A DNA stretch of 59,757 bases, taken from the NCBI GenBank assembly GCA_022561215.1, contig JADFRQ010000014.1, positions 1 through 59,757 of the forward strand, written 5' to 3'. Shown here one piece after another: positions 34,868 to 44,905 of this stretch. How positions within the stretch are numbered: position 1 is the stretch's first letter; every line of letters begins with the position of its first letter. The position numbers and the translations under genes were made by a program. The notes under the pieces are model-generated. The model ran no database searches, was not told where the DNA came from, and saw only the letters and a program-made list of their open reading frames with translations. Source of the DNA: Chloroflexota bacterium (GTDB lineage: Bacteria > Chloroflexota > Anaerolineae > Anaerolineales > E44-bin32).

Positions 34868-37800
34868 TCAGGGCGAAGGCGAAGCCGTCACCGTGGGAGG
34901 CGGTGTGTTGCTGGGAGTTGGCGTATTGGTCGCGGTTGGAGTGGGCGTAATGGTGGGCGTCATGCTAGGCGTCGGTGTGATCGTAATGGTGGGTGTGGGG
35001 GTTGCTGTGGGGGTGGGTGTCGCCAGGTTGAGCGTGATGGGCAGACGATAATCGGCATTGCCACCATTCTCGCCACGCACCACGAGTCGAAGTGTGATGG
35101 ATCCATTCTCGACATTTTGTGGATTCCATGTCATCAGTTTCGTTGGATTTTCGTGGGGCACATCACTCCATTGGATGCGCGTCCAGGCTTGCGGATCGAA
35201 CCCTATGCCATATTGAAGCACCCAATCCTTAAAGTTGGATGTCGCCGCGGCCATCCCGAAAATATCAAGGGGCGCCAAGCTCACGGTTGATCCTTCGTTG
35301 GGAAGGGTGAGCAATACAATAGGGCGTGAACTTTCGTTCGTACATGAGGATGTAGGGATAAGGAATAGTTTATCTTTTGTGAAGCCCATCTTTTCTGCCC
35401 ATTCTTTCCCAGCTTCTTTCTCTTCGATCCATTTTCGCGCCCAGGGGTCACGAATGTCGAGGCCTAACTTCTCCTTTGCATAATTTGGACATTCCGCTGA
35501 GGCAAGTTCGAGCGACCAGCTATCAATCCAGACGCGCTGCCACAAGTCTTGTTCCTTCGGAAGCGGGGGCTGATCGAACGCAAATATTTCCACGCGGTGG
35601 GAAGGACACCATTCGGATGGCTCGGCGCCAGAGATGGAACAAACCGCCCACTCGGTGATGCCAGCGGGTTGCATAAAGGGTGTTGGGAATCCACCGGTTA
35701 ATTGCTCAATCGCAAGCTGCATGAATTGGCTCCAGATCGGGCCGGCGCCTCTTAATCCGGAGAGATTCTGCATCCCCGCATTATCTGCATTGCCAACCCA
35801 CACTCCAATGGCGACATCGGGCGTGTAGCCGAGGGTCCAACTGTCCTTGAAGTCATCCGATGTTCCGGTTTTTGCCGCGACCTGGAAGGGAAGGTTAAGC
35901 ACCGAATTCGATCCAAAACCAGGCGTGCGCGCATTGTTATCCGAAAGAATGGAATTGATCAAATAGGCATGTTCCGCACGGATAACCTGCTCACCCTCAG
36001 GGATTGTGTATTCATAAACCGTTTCGCCAGTGTGATCTGCAATGCGCGTAATGGAGTAGTAGGGAATGCGGACCCCATCATTGGCGAATATGGAAAACGC
36101 GCTGGTCATATCCAATAACGTCACCCCACCACCGCCGAGGGTCAAGGATAGACCGAAATCGTCTTGTGTGAATGTCGTGATCCCCATTCTTTCGGCTAGT
36201 TCGATAAAACCATCTCTTTCCGGCGTTAATGGATCATCGTAAACACCCACAAAATCCAGTGCTTTAACAGCCGGGATGTTGTAGGAATTTGCAAGCGCCG
36301 TTCGAACGGTAACCGGGCCGTGATAGCGGCGATCATAATTTACTGGTTTATAAGGCGGCCGATTATCATTCGGATTTCCTGAAGGAGGGAATTCGGAGGG
36401 CACGTCCCAAATCAGGGTCGCCGGAGTCCAGCCTTTTTCAAAAGCAGCGGTGTAGGTGAGCGGCTTTATGGAAGACCCCGGCTGTCTGGGGCGGATGGCC
36501 ATATTTACTTGGCCGTCTATCTCTTCATTGTAGAAATCCGCGGAGCCTATCATAGCCAAAATTTCACCGGTGTTGGGCCGGATAACAACCAGGGCGCCAT
36601 CCGATGCTCGACGATCGGCCAATGCAGCCACTTGTTCTTTGATAATTTCTTGCGCGTTGTTTTGCAAATAGGGATCAAGAGTGGTGTACACCGTGAAACC
36701 TGAGCGATAGATTGTCTGAGGGTCGTAAAGTTGCTCGAGCTCGGAGCGGATATACGTCACCCAATGTGGATAGCGGATTCCAAATGTGGTGAGGGTGAAG
36801 CTGTAGTCAAGCAATGTATCAGCGGCAGCAATGGCCTCTTCAGGGGAAATACAAATGGGCGTCGGGTTGTTGCTGACATAAATACAGCCCTGTTCATTGC
36901 TTGACTGAATCAGTAGCGATAGAACCTGTTTTTGACGGTCTAGCGTCGCCTCGCGATTCGTAAATACATCATAGACCGAGGGGGCTTGAACCAAGCCCGC
37001 CAAGAAAGAGGCCTGCATTAAGGTAAGCCGATCTGCAGACGTATTGAAATAAGTTTCCGATGCGGCTTCCACGCCATAGGCCAGGTTACCAAAATAGGTT
37101 TGATTTAGATAAAGTTCCAAGATTTCATCCTTGGTGTAGCGGCGTGTGATTTCCTGGGCGATGAGAATTTCTCGAATCTTTCGCAGTGCCGTACGCTGGG
37201 AGCGCTCCTCCGGATCGAGGATTAAATTTCGGGCGATTTGTTGCGTGATGGTCGACGAACCCGAGACGATTTCTCCTTGCTGAAAATTCTGCAAAAAAGC
37301 ACGCACGATCGCCCGCGGATCGAAACCAGGGTGCGTATAGAAGAGCGAATCCTCTGTGGCAATCGTGGCCGCAACCATAAAAGGTGAGATGTCCTCGATG
37401 GGCACGTAGGTACGCCTGCCTTCCTGGGGATCAAGTATTTCGTACAGCAGGTTGCCTTCGCGATCTAAGATTCTGGTCGTCTCGAATTGTGCGGCGCGCT
37501 GCTGTAAATCTTCAACAGAGGGCAGGCTTGAAGCGATAATCGAATATTGGTACAGCGCCAGGGATGCGAAGACGACCAGAAGGGCGATGAACGCGAAAAG
37601 CCCCAGGATACCCATTCGCAGAAGGCAACCGCTGCAGCCACTCATCTCACCAAGAATGCGCGATCGGGTGGAGGGTGGCGTCGGAGGAGTTGCACGCGCA
37701 AATGCAGCGGGAGTGACTTGAGTGGCGCCTACATCTCTTTCCGGCACTCGTCGGGGGAGTTCCGCCGGTTTCGAAGCGCGCATCGGAGAGCGCGGCGTGT

Positions 37801-38452
37801 CGTCCTCTGCCGCGGCACTTGTTGCAAAGGTCCTATTTGTATGTGTGGCGTCGTTGGTTTCCAGCGCGTCGATAGATTCGGCATACCAGCCGCCGGTCTT
37901 CTCTGGAGATCCAGTCGGATGGCGCTGAGAGGGAGATTGTGGCTGATCCTCGGAACTTTCGAGAATTGGCCCGCCAATGATCAGACGGCGAAAGCGATCG
38001 GAGATATCCGGGGGTGCATCTGAAGAAATTTCGGAATTAATCTTGCCGTCTTCTCCCAGATATTCCGATAGCTCTTCCGTTTCTGTATCCAGCACATCGG
38101 AATTTGAGACAGTTTCCGGGCCTGCGTGTCCGAATGGTTCAGGCGCGGGGTTTTGTCCCCCGGTTTCCTCCTGCTCAGCCTGTATTTCTGTCGATTGGCT
38201 TGGCCCGGGATGAGCATCCTCGATTGCAACGCTAGCCTGGTCTTGGCGAGGATGTTTGTCCGCCGTGTCCTGATCTGTTAGAGATGGCGAAGGCTGAGCA
38301 GTCGAGTCGCGGTTTGTCTCATTCTGCTGATCTTCATCTCCAGCTTGGTCCTTTGATATTCGTTTAGATTTTGAAGAATCTGAATGAGTCATTTTATCCG
38401 CAGGGTGCGGATCATCTTCTCTCTCATCCATACTCTCTTTTTCCTCGTCCAT
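34868..38452 (-). CDS. Bifunctional penicillin-binding protein 1A with long cytoplasmic tail
   Basis: A 1194-residue peptidoglycan synthase. Residues 1-278 are charged and predicted disordered, facing the cytoplasm; 281-303 is the membrane anchor. The GT51 glycosyltransferase follows (EDSLFYTHPGFD, GSSTITQQIARN), then the transpeptidase with SSIK (active Ser), NSYNIPAV and AAKTGTSDDF. A beta-sandwich-like module precedes a Thr-Pro-rich C-terminal tail of about 50 residues. PBP1A usually has a very short cytoplasmic tail, so the 280-residue extension is unusual. Start ATG 38452; no better internal start is evident. Confidence 0.93.
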   Translation of the reverse strand: MDEEKESMDEREDDPHPADKMTHSDSSKSKRISKDQAGDEDQQNETNRDSTAQPSPSLTDQDTADKHPRQDQASVAIEDAHPGPSQSTEIQAEQEETGGQNPAPEPFGHAGPETVSNSDVLDTETEELSEYLGEDGKINSEISSDAPPDISDRFRRLIIGGPILESSEDQPQSPSQRHPTGSPEKTGGWYAESIDALETNDATHTNRTFATSAAAEDDTPRSPMRASKPAELPRRVPERDVGATQVTPAAFARATPPTPPSTRSRILGEMSGCSGCLLRMGILGLFAFIALLVVFASLALYQYSIIASSLPSVEDLQQRAAQFETTRILDREGNLLYEILDPQEGRRTYVPIEDISPFMVAATIATEDSLFYTHPGFDPRAIVRAFLQNFQQGEIVSGSSTITQQIARNLILDPEERSQRTALRKIREILIAQEITRRYTKDEILELYLNQTYFGNLAYGVEAASETYFNTSADRLTLMQASFLAGLVQAPSVYDVFTNREATLDRQKQVLSLLIQSSNEQGCIYVSNNPTPICISPEEAIAAADTLLDYSFTLTTFGIRYPHWVTYIRSELEQLYDPQTIYRSGFTVYTTLDPYLQNNAQEIIKEQVAALADRRASDGALVVIRPNTGEILAMIGSADFYNEEIDGQVNMAIRPRQPGSSIKPLTYTAAFEKGWTPATLIWDVPSEFPPSGNPNDNRPPYKPVNYDRRYHGPVTVRTALANSYNIPAVKALDFVGVYDDPLTPERDGFIELAERMGITTFTQDDFGLSLTLGGGGVTLLDMTSAFSIFANDGVRIPYYSITRIADHTGETVYEYTIPEGEQVIRAEHAYLINSILSDNNARTPGFGSNSVLNLPFQVAAKTGTSDDFKDSWTLGYTPDVAIGVWVGNADNAGMQNLSGLRGAGPIWSQFMQLAIEQLTGGFPTPFMQPAGITEWAVCSISGAEPSEWCPSHRVEIFAFDQPPLPKEQDLWQRVWIDSWSLELASAECPNYAKEKLGLDIRDPWARKWIEEKEAGKEWAEKMGFTKDKLFLIPTSSCTNESSRPIVLLTLPNEGSTVSLAPLDIFGMAAATSNFKDWVLQYGIGFDPQAWTRIQWSDVPHENPTKLMTWNPQNVENGSITLRLVVRGENGGNADYRLPITLNLATPTPTATPTPTITITPTPSMTPTITPTPTATNTPTPSNTPPPTVTASPSP
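34870..35030. repeat. Low-complexity Thr-Pro coding repeat
   Basis: Imperfect GGTGTNGGNGT-type units that encode the TPTPT tail of the PBP on the minus strand. The open frame on the plus strand here is an artefact of the repeat. Confidence 0.8.
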
Positions 38453-38536
38453 GCGCGCGATTATAGCACTCGACTGCCGATCAAAATGATGCTTTCACAA
38501 TCTTCTAATCTTGGCATAATCATACGGACGTGTTTC

Positions 38537-39022
38537 TTATGAATTTTGTTCCCCATCATTTTCGCTCTGTATCAGGAGATTGAAAATCCCCCGCATAACG
38601 GTCTGATCATCTTGATTTTTCACCCTGAAAAGCAAATTAACGGCGCCTCCACCCAGGCGTGGCAAACTTTTGGTCTCAACCACTTCAATCTGCGCATGAA
38701 TCGTATCCCCGATAAAAACAGGCAGGCTAAATTTCCACTTGTTAACTTCTCGAAATGCAAGAACCGTTCCTTCCATAAATCCCGATCGAACAGCAAGACC
38801 GGAAACGACAGAGAGCGAAAGCAGGCCATGTGCCACGCGCTGGCCGAAGGTTGTGGTTTTCGCGTAGGTGGAATCCGTGTGAATTAGGTTGTAATCGCCC
38901 GAGATCCCGGCAAAGGCGACGATATCAGCTTCCGTAATTGTGCGTGCGGGCGTAGTAAATACATGGCCAATCTCGAATTCCTCAAAGAATAAACCTCGAC
39001 GAATAGTGGGCAGTTTTTTCAT
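38537..39022 (-). CDS. MaoC-like (R)-hydratase
   Basis: A 161-residue hot-dog-fold hydratase. FEEFEIGHVFTTPARTITEADIVAFAGISGDYNLIH carries the catalytic Asp-His pair (GDYNLIH), and FGQRVAHGLLSLSV follows. It probably acts on enoyl-CoA or similar thioesters. It lies 84 bp upstream of the PBP gene on the same strand. Confidence 0.9.
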   Translation of the reverse strand: MKKLPTIRRGLFFEEFEIGHVFTTPARTITEADIVAFAGISGDYNLIHTDSTYAKTTTFGQRVAHGLLSLSVVSGLAVRSGFMEGTVLAFREVNKWKFSLPVFIGDTIHAQIEVVETKSLPRLGGGAVNLLFRVKNQDDQTVMRGIFNLLIQSENDGEQNS

Positions 39023-39098
39023 ATTGAGCTCCTTTGCTAGGCCAGGCCGATTCTAGCATGCCTTTGACACATCCTTCAGCGCTTCGTAAAATGCACGT

Positions 39099-41495
39099 AT
39101 GCGCGAATGGTCTCTCTCCAGCGATTCTCCACATTCCCTGTCAATAGCAGCCGACGCACGTCTGAGTATTCCCAAATACGATGACGATCAAATATGGGAG
39201 CTCAATCTCGAGGGAGGCGAGCCGCCAGCGCTGGCAATCGAAACAAGTTATGGATTGCGCGCCGCAGGAATGCGCATTTATGCTGGCTTTGACCTGGGGA
39301 CAGGCACCGTGACCGATCCCCAGAGGTTTCATTCTCCGCCCATTCTTGAAAAGTTCTACCCAAATTTCTTACAAATGAGCTTTCGACCTTTCCCAAATCT
39401 GCGCGTGCAAGCGCAATTCTGGGTGCTCACATCAAATGTTCTTGCGGGACGTTTTCTGCTTCATAATCTCGGTGAATTGGAGCAACAGGTCTACCTACGC
39501 CTGTACGCCTTGCTCAAATTGGGTGCAGAAGGCAGTGCAATGGGCGAATGGCAGTTTAAAGGCGTGGTCACATTGGCCGGTCAGGCCGGCAACATTGCGC
39601 CGGTGCTATTTTTGACGGGCGGAGCGCAGGCGGATCATTCCATTCATCCTGCTTTGGTATTGTCCAGCGATGTGCAGCCCGGAATCCCAAAATCCATCAC
39701 ATGGGTGCACGCGGCTTTCGAAGAGAGAGTTGCCTCCTTCGACGCCGCGCGCGCGGCGGCAACACAATATTGGGAGGCCGAAACGGCAAAAGTTGATCTC
39801 AAGAATTCCGCCATGCTGGAGATTGAAACCGGCGAACCAGACTGGGATGTTGCCATCGCAATCACACAAAATAAAATTGCCGGAGCTTATCTTGGGCCGA
39901 CAAACCATCTCCCCTATCCATCATTTGTAAATACGCGCGATCGAAATCGGGGTTATTCCATCAACACAAATGGAATTAGCCATAACCCATCGTGGAACGG
40001 GCAAAATGTGATGGACGCCTACTTGCAGTTGCCCACACTACTGCCAATAGCCCCTGAGCATGCGAAAGGATTAATTCGCAATTTTCTATCTGTACAAAAT
40101 TCGGATGGTGAAATTGACAATAAGCCAGGGCTCGGAGGACAACGAGGTGGAGTATTGTGCGTTCCCTTACTCTCGATCATGGTCTGGATGATCTATCAGC
40201 AGACGGAGGATCGGGAATTTTTGGAAGAAGTGTTCCCGGGTTTGTTGGAGTTTATCGAGGCATGGTTTACACAAAAACACGATCGAGATTTGGATGGACA
40301 TCCGGAATGGGACCACACCCTTCACATGGGTTTGGACGATTGCCCTACTTTTGTTCGTTGGCAACCTTGGGGCCAAGGATTGGACATCACCAAAGCGGAA
40401 ACACCAGATTTAGCTTCCTATCTTTATCGAGAGTGCGGGGCCCTAATTCAGATCGCAAGTCTGCTGCAAGAGCACGATGCCGTCCCGAGGTTAAGTGAAC
40501 ACCGCCAGCGGTTGAGGGATGCGGTGGAGGCTTCGTGGAGCGATCGCGATTCAAGTTATCACCATGTTGATCGTGATGTGCACCTCAGCACTCCGGGAAA
40601 AAAACTGGGATCTGGAAAAGGGGATTTCACGCTATCCATCGAAAAGACCTTTAAACAGCCGATCCGACTCCTCATCCGATGCCGCGGAAAGGCGGATAAG
40701 CCACCCCCTATAAAGCTATTCATCCATGGTCGCGGAATGCGCGGCAGACCACGCATTGAGCAGATCAAGGCACGCCATTTTCAATGGTTTTCTGGATTTG
40801 GAACGGCGACAAGCGATAAAACATATAAGGTGATCGAACGCATTGAAGTTCAAGGCCTGGGCGATCATTTTAAAACAGAAATTCGCATCGCCGACACTTC
40901 GCGTTTGGACGTAAGCCTCTTGCTGCCATTATGGGCGGGCATTCCTGATCAAGCACGGGCAGATCAGCTCATTCTCAATACCCTGCTCAATCAATCTTAT
41001 TTTTGGCGAAAAAATGGGATTGCAGGTTGCTCGGCGAATGATCCCGCCTATGGCAAAGGTGAGCAGCATCCCCCATCCGGGATCTCAATGTATTGGAATC
41101 TAGTGATCGGTGAAGGTTTACTTAATTATGGATATCGCCAAGAAGCTGCCGAGCTGGTGTTAAAGCTGATGCGGCTGACGACACAAGTTTTGCAAAAGGA
41201 ATATGTTTTCTGCGAGACCTACGATCCGGATCAACAGATCGGCTATGGCGAGCGAAATCATCTTTCGGGTGTTTCGCCACTAAGTTTATTCTTAAGAGTC
41301 TTGGGAATCCGAATTATTTCGCCAAACAAGCTTTATCTTCGTGGAAACAATCCCTTCCCAAATCCGGTCACATTACGCTGGAAAGGATTAATTGTTGAAT
41401 TTCTTAATGAACAGTCTATCGTGACATTTCCTGACGGAGGGCGTGTCGAAATTCGGGGTGACGAGTCCCAGCTTGTGGAACAAATCATCGATTGA
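39099..41495 (+). CDS. Large (alpha/alpha)6-barrel glycoside hydrolase
   Basis: A 798-residue predicted cytoplasmic protein with an N-terminal beta-rich domain (about 1-230) and a six-hairpin catalytic domain. HDRDLDGHPEWDHTLHMG, LDDCPTFVRW and WPAYGKGEQHPPSG-like segments resemble GH63/MGH1-type glucosidases and related trehalase-like families. An inserted region around 505-590 is unlike the core. The substrate (oligosaccharide, glucosylglycerate or similar) is unclear; glgP nearby suggests alpha-glucan metabolism. Confidence 0.75.
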   Translation: MREWSLSSDSPHSLSIAADARLSIPKYDDDQIWELNLEGGEPPALAIETSYGLRAAGMRIYAGFDLGTGTVTDPQRFHSPPILEKFYPNFLQMSFRPFPNLRVQAQFWVLTSNVLAGRFLLHNLGELEQQVYLRLYALLKLGAEGSAMGEWQFKGVVTLAGQAGNIAPVLFLTGGAQADHSIHPALVLSSDVQPGIPKSITWVHAAFEERVASFDAARAAATQYWEAETAKVDLKNSAMLEIETGEPDWDVAIAITQNKIAGAYLGPTNHLPYPSFVNTRDRNRGYSINTNGISHNPSWNGQNVMDAYLQLPTLLPIAPEHAKGLIRNFLSVQNSDGEIDNKPGLGGQRGGVLCVPLLSIMVWMIYQQTEDREFLEEVFPGLLEFIEAWFTQKHDRDLDGHPEWDHTLHMGLDDCPTFVRWQPWGQGLDITKAETPDLASYLYRECGALIQIASLLQEHDAVPRLSEHRQRLRDAVEASWSDRDSSYHHVDRDVHLSTPGKKLGSGKGDFTLSIEKTFKQPIRLLIRCRGKADKPPPIKLFIHGRGMRGRPRIEQIKARHFQWFSGFGTATSDKTYKVIERIEVQGLGDHFKTEIRIADTSRLDVSLLLPLWAGIPDQARADQLILNTLLNQSYFWRKNGIAGCSANDPAYGKGEQHPPSGISMYWNLVIGEGLLNYGYRQEAAELVLKLMRLTTQVLQKEYVFCETYDPDQQIGYGERNHLSGVSPLSLFLRVLGIRIISPNKLYLRGNNPFPNPVTLRWKGLIVEFLNEQSIVTFPDGGRVEIRGDESQLVEQIID

Positions 41496-41798
41496 TGACA
41501 TGCTTTAATCCCCAATTCGATCAGATCCTACAATTTTTCGGCGAATATTCGCGGTTTAAGGTTCCCGCCCTCGCGGAACGTATCCAGCAATTGAATTGAC
41601 ATAGATCCGTTTGTATTGGTCTATTGGCATATGTCTATTGTTATAGGTCTAATTGAGCAGGTCCACTGATTCATCTGGGGTCCTTTTCGAATCCAAGCGT
41701 AATCAGAATAAACAAGTATCTAACGCGCTAACGCTGCAAAACATGCACGGCAGGCTGCTGGAGTCGCCAGCCTACCCAATCGCTAGAAGGAACAATCG
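41496..41798. other. Intergenic, 303 bp, with short degenerate repeats
   Basis: Around 41617-41662 GTCTATTG, GTCTATTG, GTCTAATTG and GTCCACTG recur at 14-17 bp spacing. No gene or clear promoter found. Confidence 0.4.
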
Positions 41799-43438
41799 TT
41801 GATCGAGCAAGTTCGAGTCGAAGTATTAATCCTGCTTTTGTTGCTCACGGCCTCTATGGTCGCCATTCTTGTGAGGCGATTTCGAATTCCGTATACGGTT
41901 GCCCTGGTTTTGGCGGGTCTGGCACTTTCGTTTTAATCTTCTCAGACAATCACTCTTGAGGCTGAGTTGTTCCTGCTTTTATTTCTACCGCCGCTTCTTT
42001 TCGATGCAGCATTCCATTTGAACCTGACCGAATTGCGCAGCAATTTGAGCACAATCGCACTTCTGGCAGTACCAGGAGTGGTTCTTTCCACCCTTTTGGT
42101 AGGTAGCGTAGTGGCTTGGGGTGCGGGATTAAGTTTGGGGATCGCGTTTGTTTTTGGAGCCTTAATCTCCGCGACGGACGCAATGGCTGTGGTGGCAATC
42201 TTTCGAAAGCTTGGTGCTCCAAGGCGTCTCAATGTTCTCCTCGAAGGCGAGTCGCTCTTTAATGATGGCACGGCGATTGTTATCTTCGAGTTGGCATTGG
42301 CCGCCTTCATTACCGGAGAATTTAATGCGCTCGACGGCCTTTTCGATTTTATCCGAGTGGCTGGGGGAGGGATTATCAGCGGACTTGCCCTGGGTTGGCT
42401 CGTAACCCAACTCATGGCGCGCATCGATGATCATCTTATAGAGACTTCCCTAACAACGTGCTCGCCTTCGGTTCCTTTTTGCTGGCAGAGGAGTTCTTGC
42501 AAGTAAGTGGAGTTCCGGCCGTGGTTAGTGCGGGCCTGACGGCGGGGAGCCTCGGTCCCAGGGGCATGTCACCCACAACGCGCATTGTTGTGAACAATTT
42601 CTGGGAATATACGGCGTTCCTCGCCAACTCGTTCCTTTTCCTATTAATTGGCTTTCAAATCGACTTAGCAGAGATCTTCAATAATTTGCATACGATCCTG
42701 GTAGCCATTCTGGCGGTCTTGGTAAGTCGGGCTTTTGTCATCTACCTTGTATCTGGAATACAAGGGAGGATAGCGATGGCCTGGCGGCACATTTTATTTT
42801 GGGGCGGGTTGCGTGGTGGCGTGGCTCTGGCTTTAGCGCTCAGCCTTCCGTTGGAGCTGGGCCCCGATCGTGACACGGTGATCGCGATGACATTTGGAGT
42901 GGTGTTATTCACCTTGCTGGGGCAGGGCATCAGTATGGGATGGATCATTCGTCGATTGAAGATTATCTTCCGCAGCGAAGGCCAGCTTGAATATGAAAGA
43001 CGGCATGCTCGAGCACTTGCCGCGCGTTCGGGATACGATCACCTGAAAGAGATGCGCAATATCGGCTTGATCTCGGGCCACACCTGGAGCAACATCAGCG
43101 TGATCTTAGCGCAGCGAGTTGAAGAATTGACGGAGACAGTGCAGGAAGCACTTCACGATGCGCCTGAGCTTGAAATTGATGAACTTATCACCGCACGGCG
43201 ACAAGAATTACGCGCCCAAAGGAGTACTTTAAGCGACCTACGTCATGAAGGTGTGATTTCGGATAAAACGCATGAAGTTCTGATTGAAGAAATTGATGTC
43301 GCCCTTGAAACAGGTGTCGAAATTTGGGCACAAAGAATTATCGCCGGCCACATTTCTGCGGATGTCGAACAGGTATTTTTTGCGATCATTCGCGCAAAGC
43401 AGTTAGAAGAAACTCTAGCAGCCCTGGCCGCACAATGA
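41799..43438 (+). pseudogene. CPA1 family sodium/proton antiporter, two lesions
   Basis: Starts at TTG 41799 after AAGGA. The first 45 codons read into the antiporter N-terminus (RRFRIPYTVALVLAGLALSF), then meet TAA at 41934 in frame. The same frame continues as LFLLLFLPPLLFDAAFHLNL, and GALISATDAMAVVAIFRKLG and LLEGESLFNDGTAIVIFE follow. Near 42450 a one-base deletion shifts the frame: HLIETSLTT should join LAFGSFLLAEEFLQ. The C-terminal part (42458-43438) includes GGLRGGVALALALSLP and a long soluble tail to TGA. Two independent lesions indicate a decayed gene, or assembly errors at both sites. Confidence 0.88.
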
Positions 43439-43474
43439 ATTTCAGCCACACAAATTTCCAGCAGGGGTGGTTAT

Positions 43475-43750
43475 TTGAACAAGAAAAATTTTGTCCTCGT
43501 CGTGGGGGTTCCAGTCGGCAGGCTGGAAATTGCCATCGATGTACTTAAGAAATCTACCAGTGGCAAGGTGGAATTTCTTCAAGATTCGATGCTGAATATG
43601 CCGACGACGGCCGGTCCCGGGATCCCGGTGCGCGTCGGCGGGCGCAGGGACTGCGCGCTTACAATTGGTTCCGCTAACTGCAGAAAAGTAGGCTCCCCCG
43701 CCGACGGGCGCACGGACTGCGCCCCTGCAAATGGAAAGGCTACGTGCTGA
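43475..43750 (+). CDS. Doubtful small hypothetical protein
   Basis: A possible 91-residue frame from TTG 43475 preceded by AGGGGTGG. The first 45 residues look protein-like (NFVLVVGVPVGRLEIAIDVL); the rest is read from hairpin repeats and is unlikely to be real protein. Unknown family. Confidence 0.2.
   Translation: MNKKNFVLVVGVPVGRLEIAIDVLKKSTSGKVEFLQDSMLNMPTTAGPGIPVRVGGRRDCALTIGSANCRKVGSPADGRTDCAPANGKATC
43640..43724. repeat. Pair of REP-like hairpins
   Basis: GGGCGCA-GGGAC-TGCGCGC near 43640-43657 and GGGCGCA-CGGAC-TGCGCCC at 43706-43724. They are direct repeats of each other and each forms a 5-7 bp stem. The flanks also match in part (ACAATTGG versus GCAAATGG). Confidence 0.65.
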
Positions 43751-43897
43751 AGCCGAAGGACATGCAGAGGGCTTTATGGTAGCCCGGTTTTATCGATCAC
43801 GTTCTGATTATCTTCGCCGGAAACGACTTTACCCAACGCCTCGCCGCAATCCATGTACCGGACGCGATCTACCGCTCCCAGAGGAGAGGGTTTGGGT

Positions 43898-44824
43898 TCA
43901 GGCACCATCGAACAGGGCATTTAGCACGCCAGGGAAGAAATCGGTCAGGTCACTTGCGCCTGCGGAAAAGGCCTGGCGCATTTTGAGGGATCCGATAAGC
44001 AGCGCTGGGACCGGGTTCGCCGTATGCCCCTTCACATTAAGATTTTCTAAATTTCCATGATCGGAAGTCAGGATAAGGAGGTCATTTTCGAGGTCCCAGA
44101 TTTCGATTAACCCACCGAGTACGGCATCCAAAGTCTCCAACAGATTCACTGCTTCCTCGAAGGTCCCCCGGTGGCCGGCGTAGTCACTCAGCCAATAATC
44201 AAACCAACTCAAGGTGTAGGTCTGCGCGACCTTTCCAAACAGTCTTCCCGCCTCCTGGGGCGTATATTCGGGAGCTGCGGGAAAATCACTCTGGGTATTC
44301 CATCCTCGGCCGATAAAATCCGCCGAAAGCGCCAAGCCATGTTGTAGATCTTCAAAATTCATGAGAGGAATAGCGGCCGCATTGACCGCCATCGGGATCG
44401 CGGAATACAGTCTGAGCTTGGATTCGATCGCCTCAAAATAACGCGGCGGGTAAGCGTTTAGCAGGGCGGCGGACTCACCCCGCCGTGTAACTTCCATAAA
44501 AAGGTTGTTTTCTCGGAGGATCGCGGCGACTGCCGCATTCGGCTTTGGGCCGTAATGCTCCCCGATTTCGGCCGGGACGTTTCTACCCGTAAGCAGCGCC
44601 GCTTGTCCGGAGGCGGATTGTGGCAAACCGGGGACACCGAGCTGCGCATCCAGTGCCAGGAGCGAGGCCAACTTATTCTCCTGGGGGCTTGATGTCGCAA
44701 CTAGGGGTAGGCCGTTCAGCAGTTCTCGAATAGTCGGCATCGATGCAGCAGCCATCGGATTAAGTTTTGGATCTTCTGAACCCAATCCAACCCCATCCAG
44801 GAAAAGGACCAAAATGCGCGCCAT
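43898..44824 (-). CDS. Alkaline-phosphatase-superfamily metalloenzyme
   Basis: A 308-residue protein of the phosphopentomutase/phosphoglycerate-mutase metalloenzyme fold. Metal ligand Asp in VLFLDGVGLG, nucleophile region QSASGQAALLTGRN (Ser or Thr), metal ligands in WLSDYAGHRG, TSDHGNLEN and KGHTANPVP. Shorter than iPGM. The exact substrate is unknown. Confidence 0.88.
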   Translation of the reverse strand: MARILVLFLDGVGLGSEDPKLNPMAAASMPTIRELLNGLPLVATSSPQENKLASLLALDAQLGVPGLPQSASGQAALLTGRNVPAEIGEHYGPKPNAAVAAILRENNLFMEVTRRGESAALLNAYPPRYFEAIESKLRLYSAIPMAVNAAAIPLMNFEDLQHGLALSADFIGRGWNTQSDFPAAPEYTPQEAGRLFGKVAQTYTLSWFDYWLSDYAGHRGTFEEAVNLLETLDAVLGGLIEIWDLENDLLILTSDHGNLENLNVKGHTANPVPALLIGSLKMRQAFSAGASDLTDFFPGVLNALFDGA

Positions 44825-44905
44825 TATCGAAATTGCCTTGGCATACGGATTGTAATTTGCATGGCAGGTCTTTTTGAAGCGCCGGGGCGTTTCGACCTGG
44901 CGAAT

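Noticed and set aside
34860..35051. Val/Gly-rich plus-strand frame
   Set aside because: It is the complement of the Thr-Pro tail of the PBP and has no other support.
41934..41936. TAA in the antiporter as recoding
   Set aside because: TAA has no known recoding here, and a second frameshift further on shows plain gene decay.
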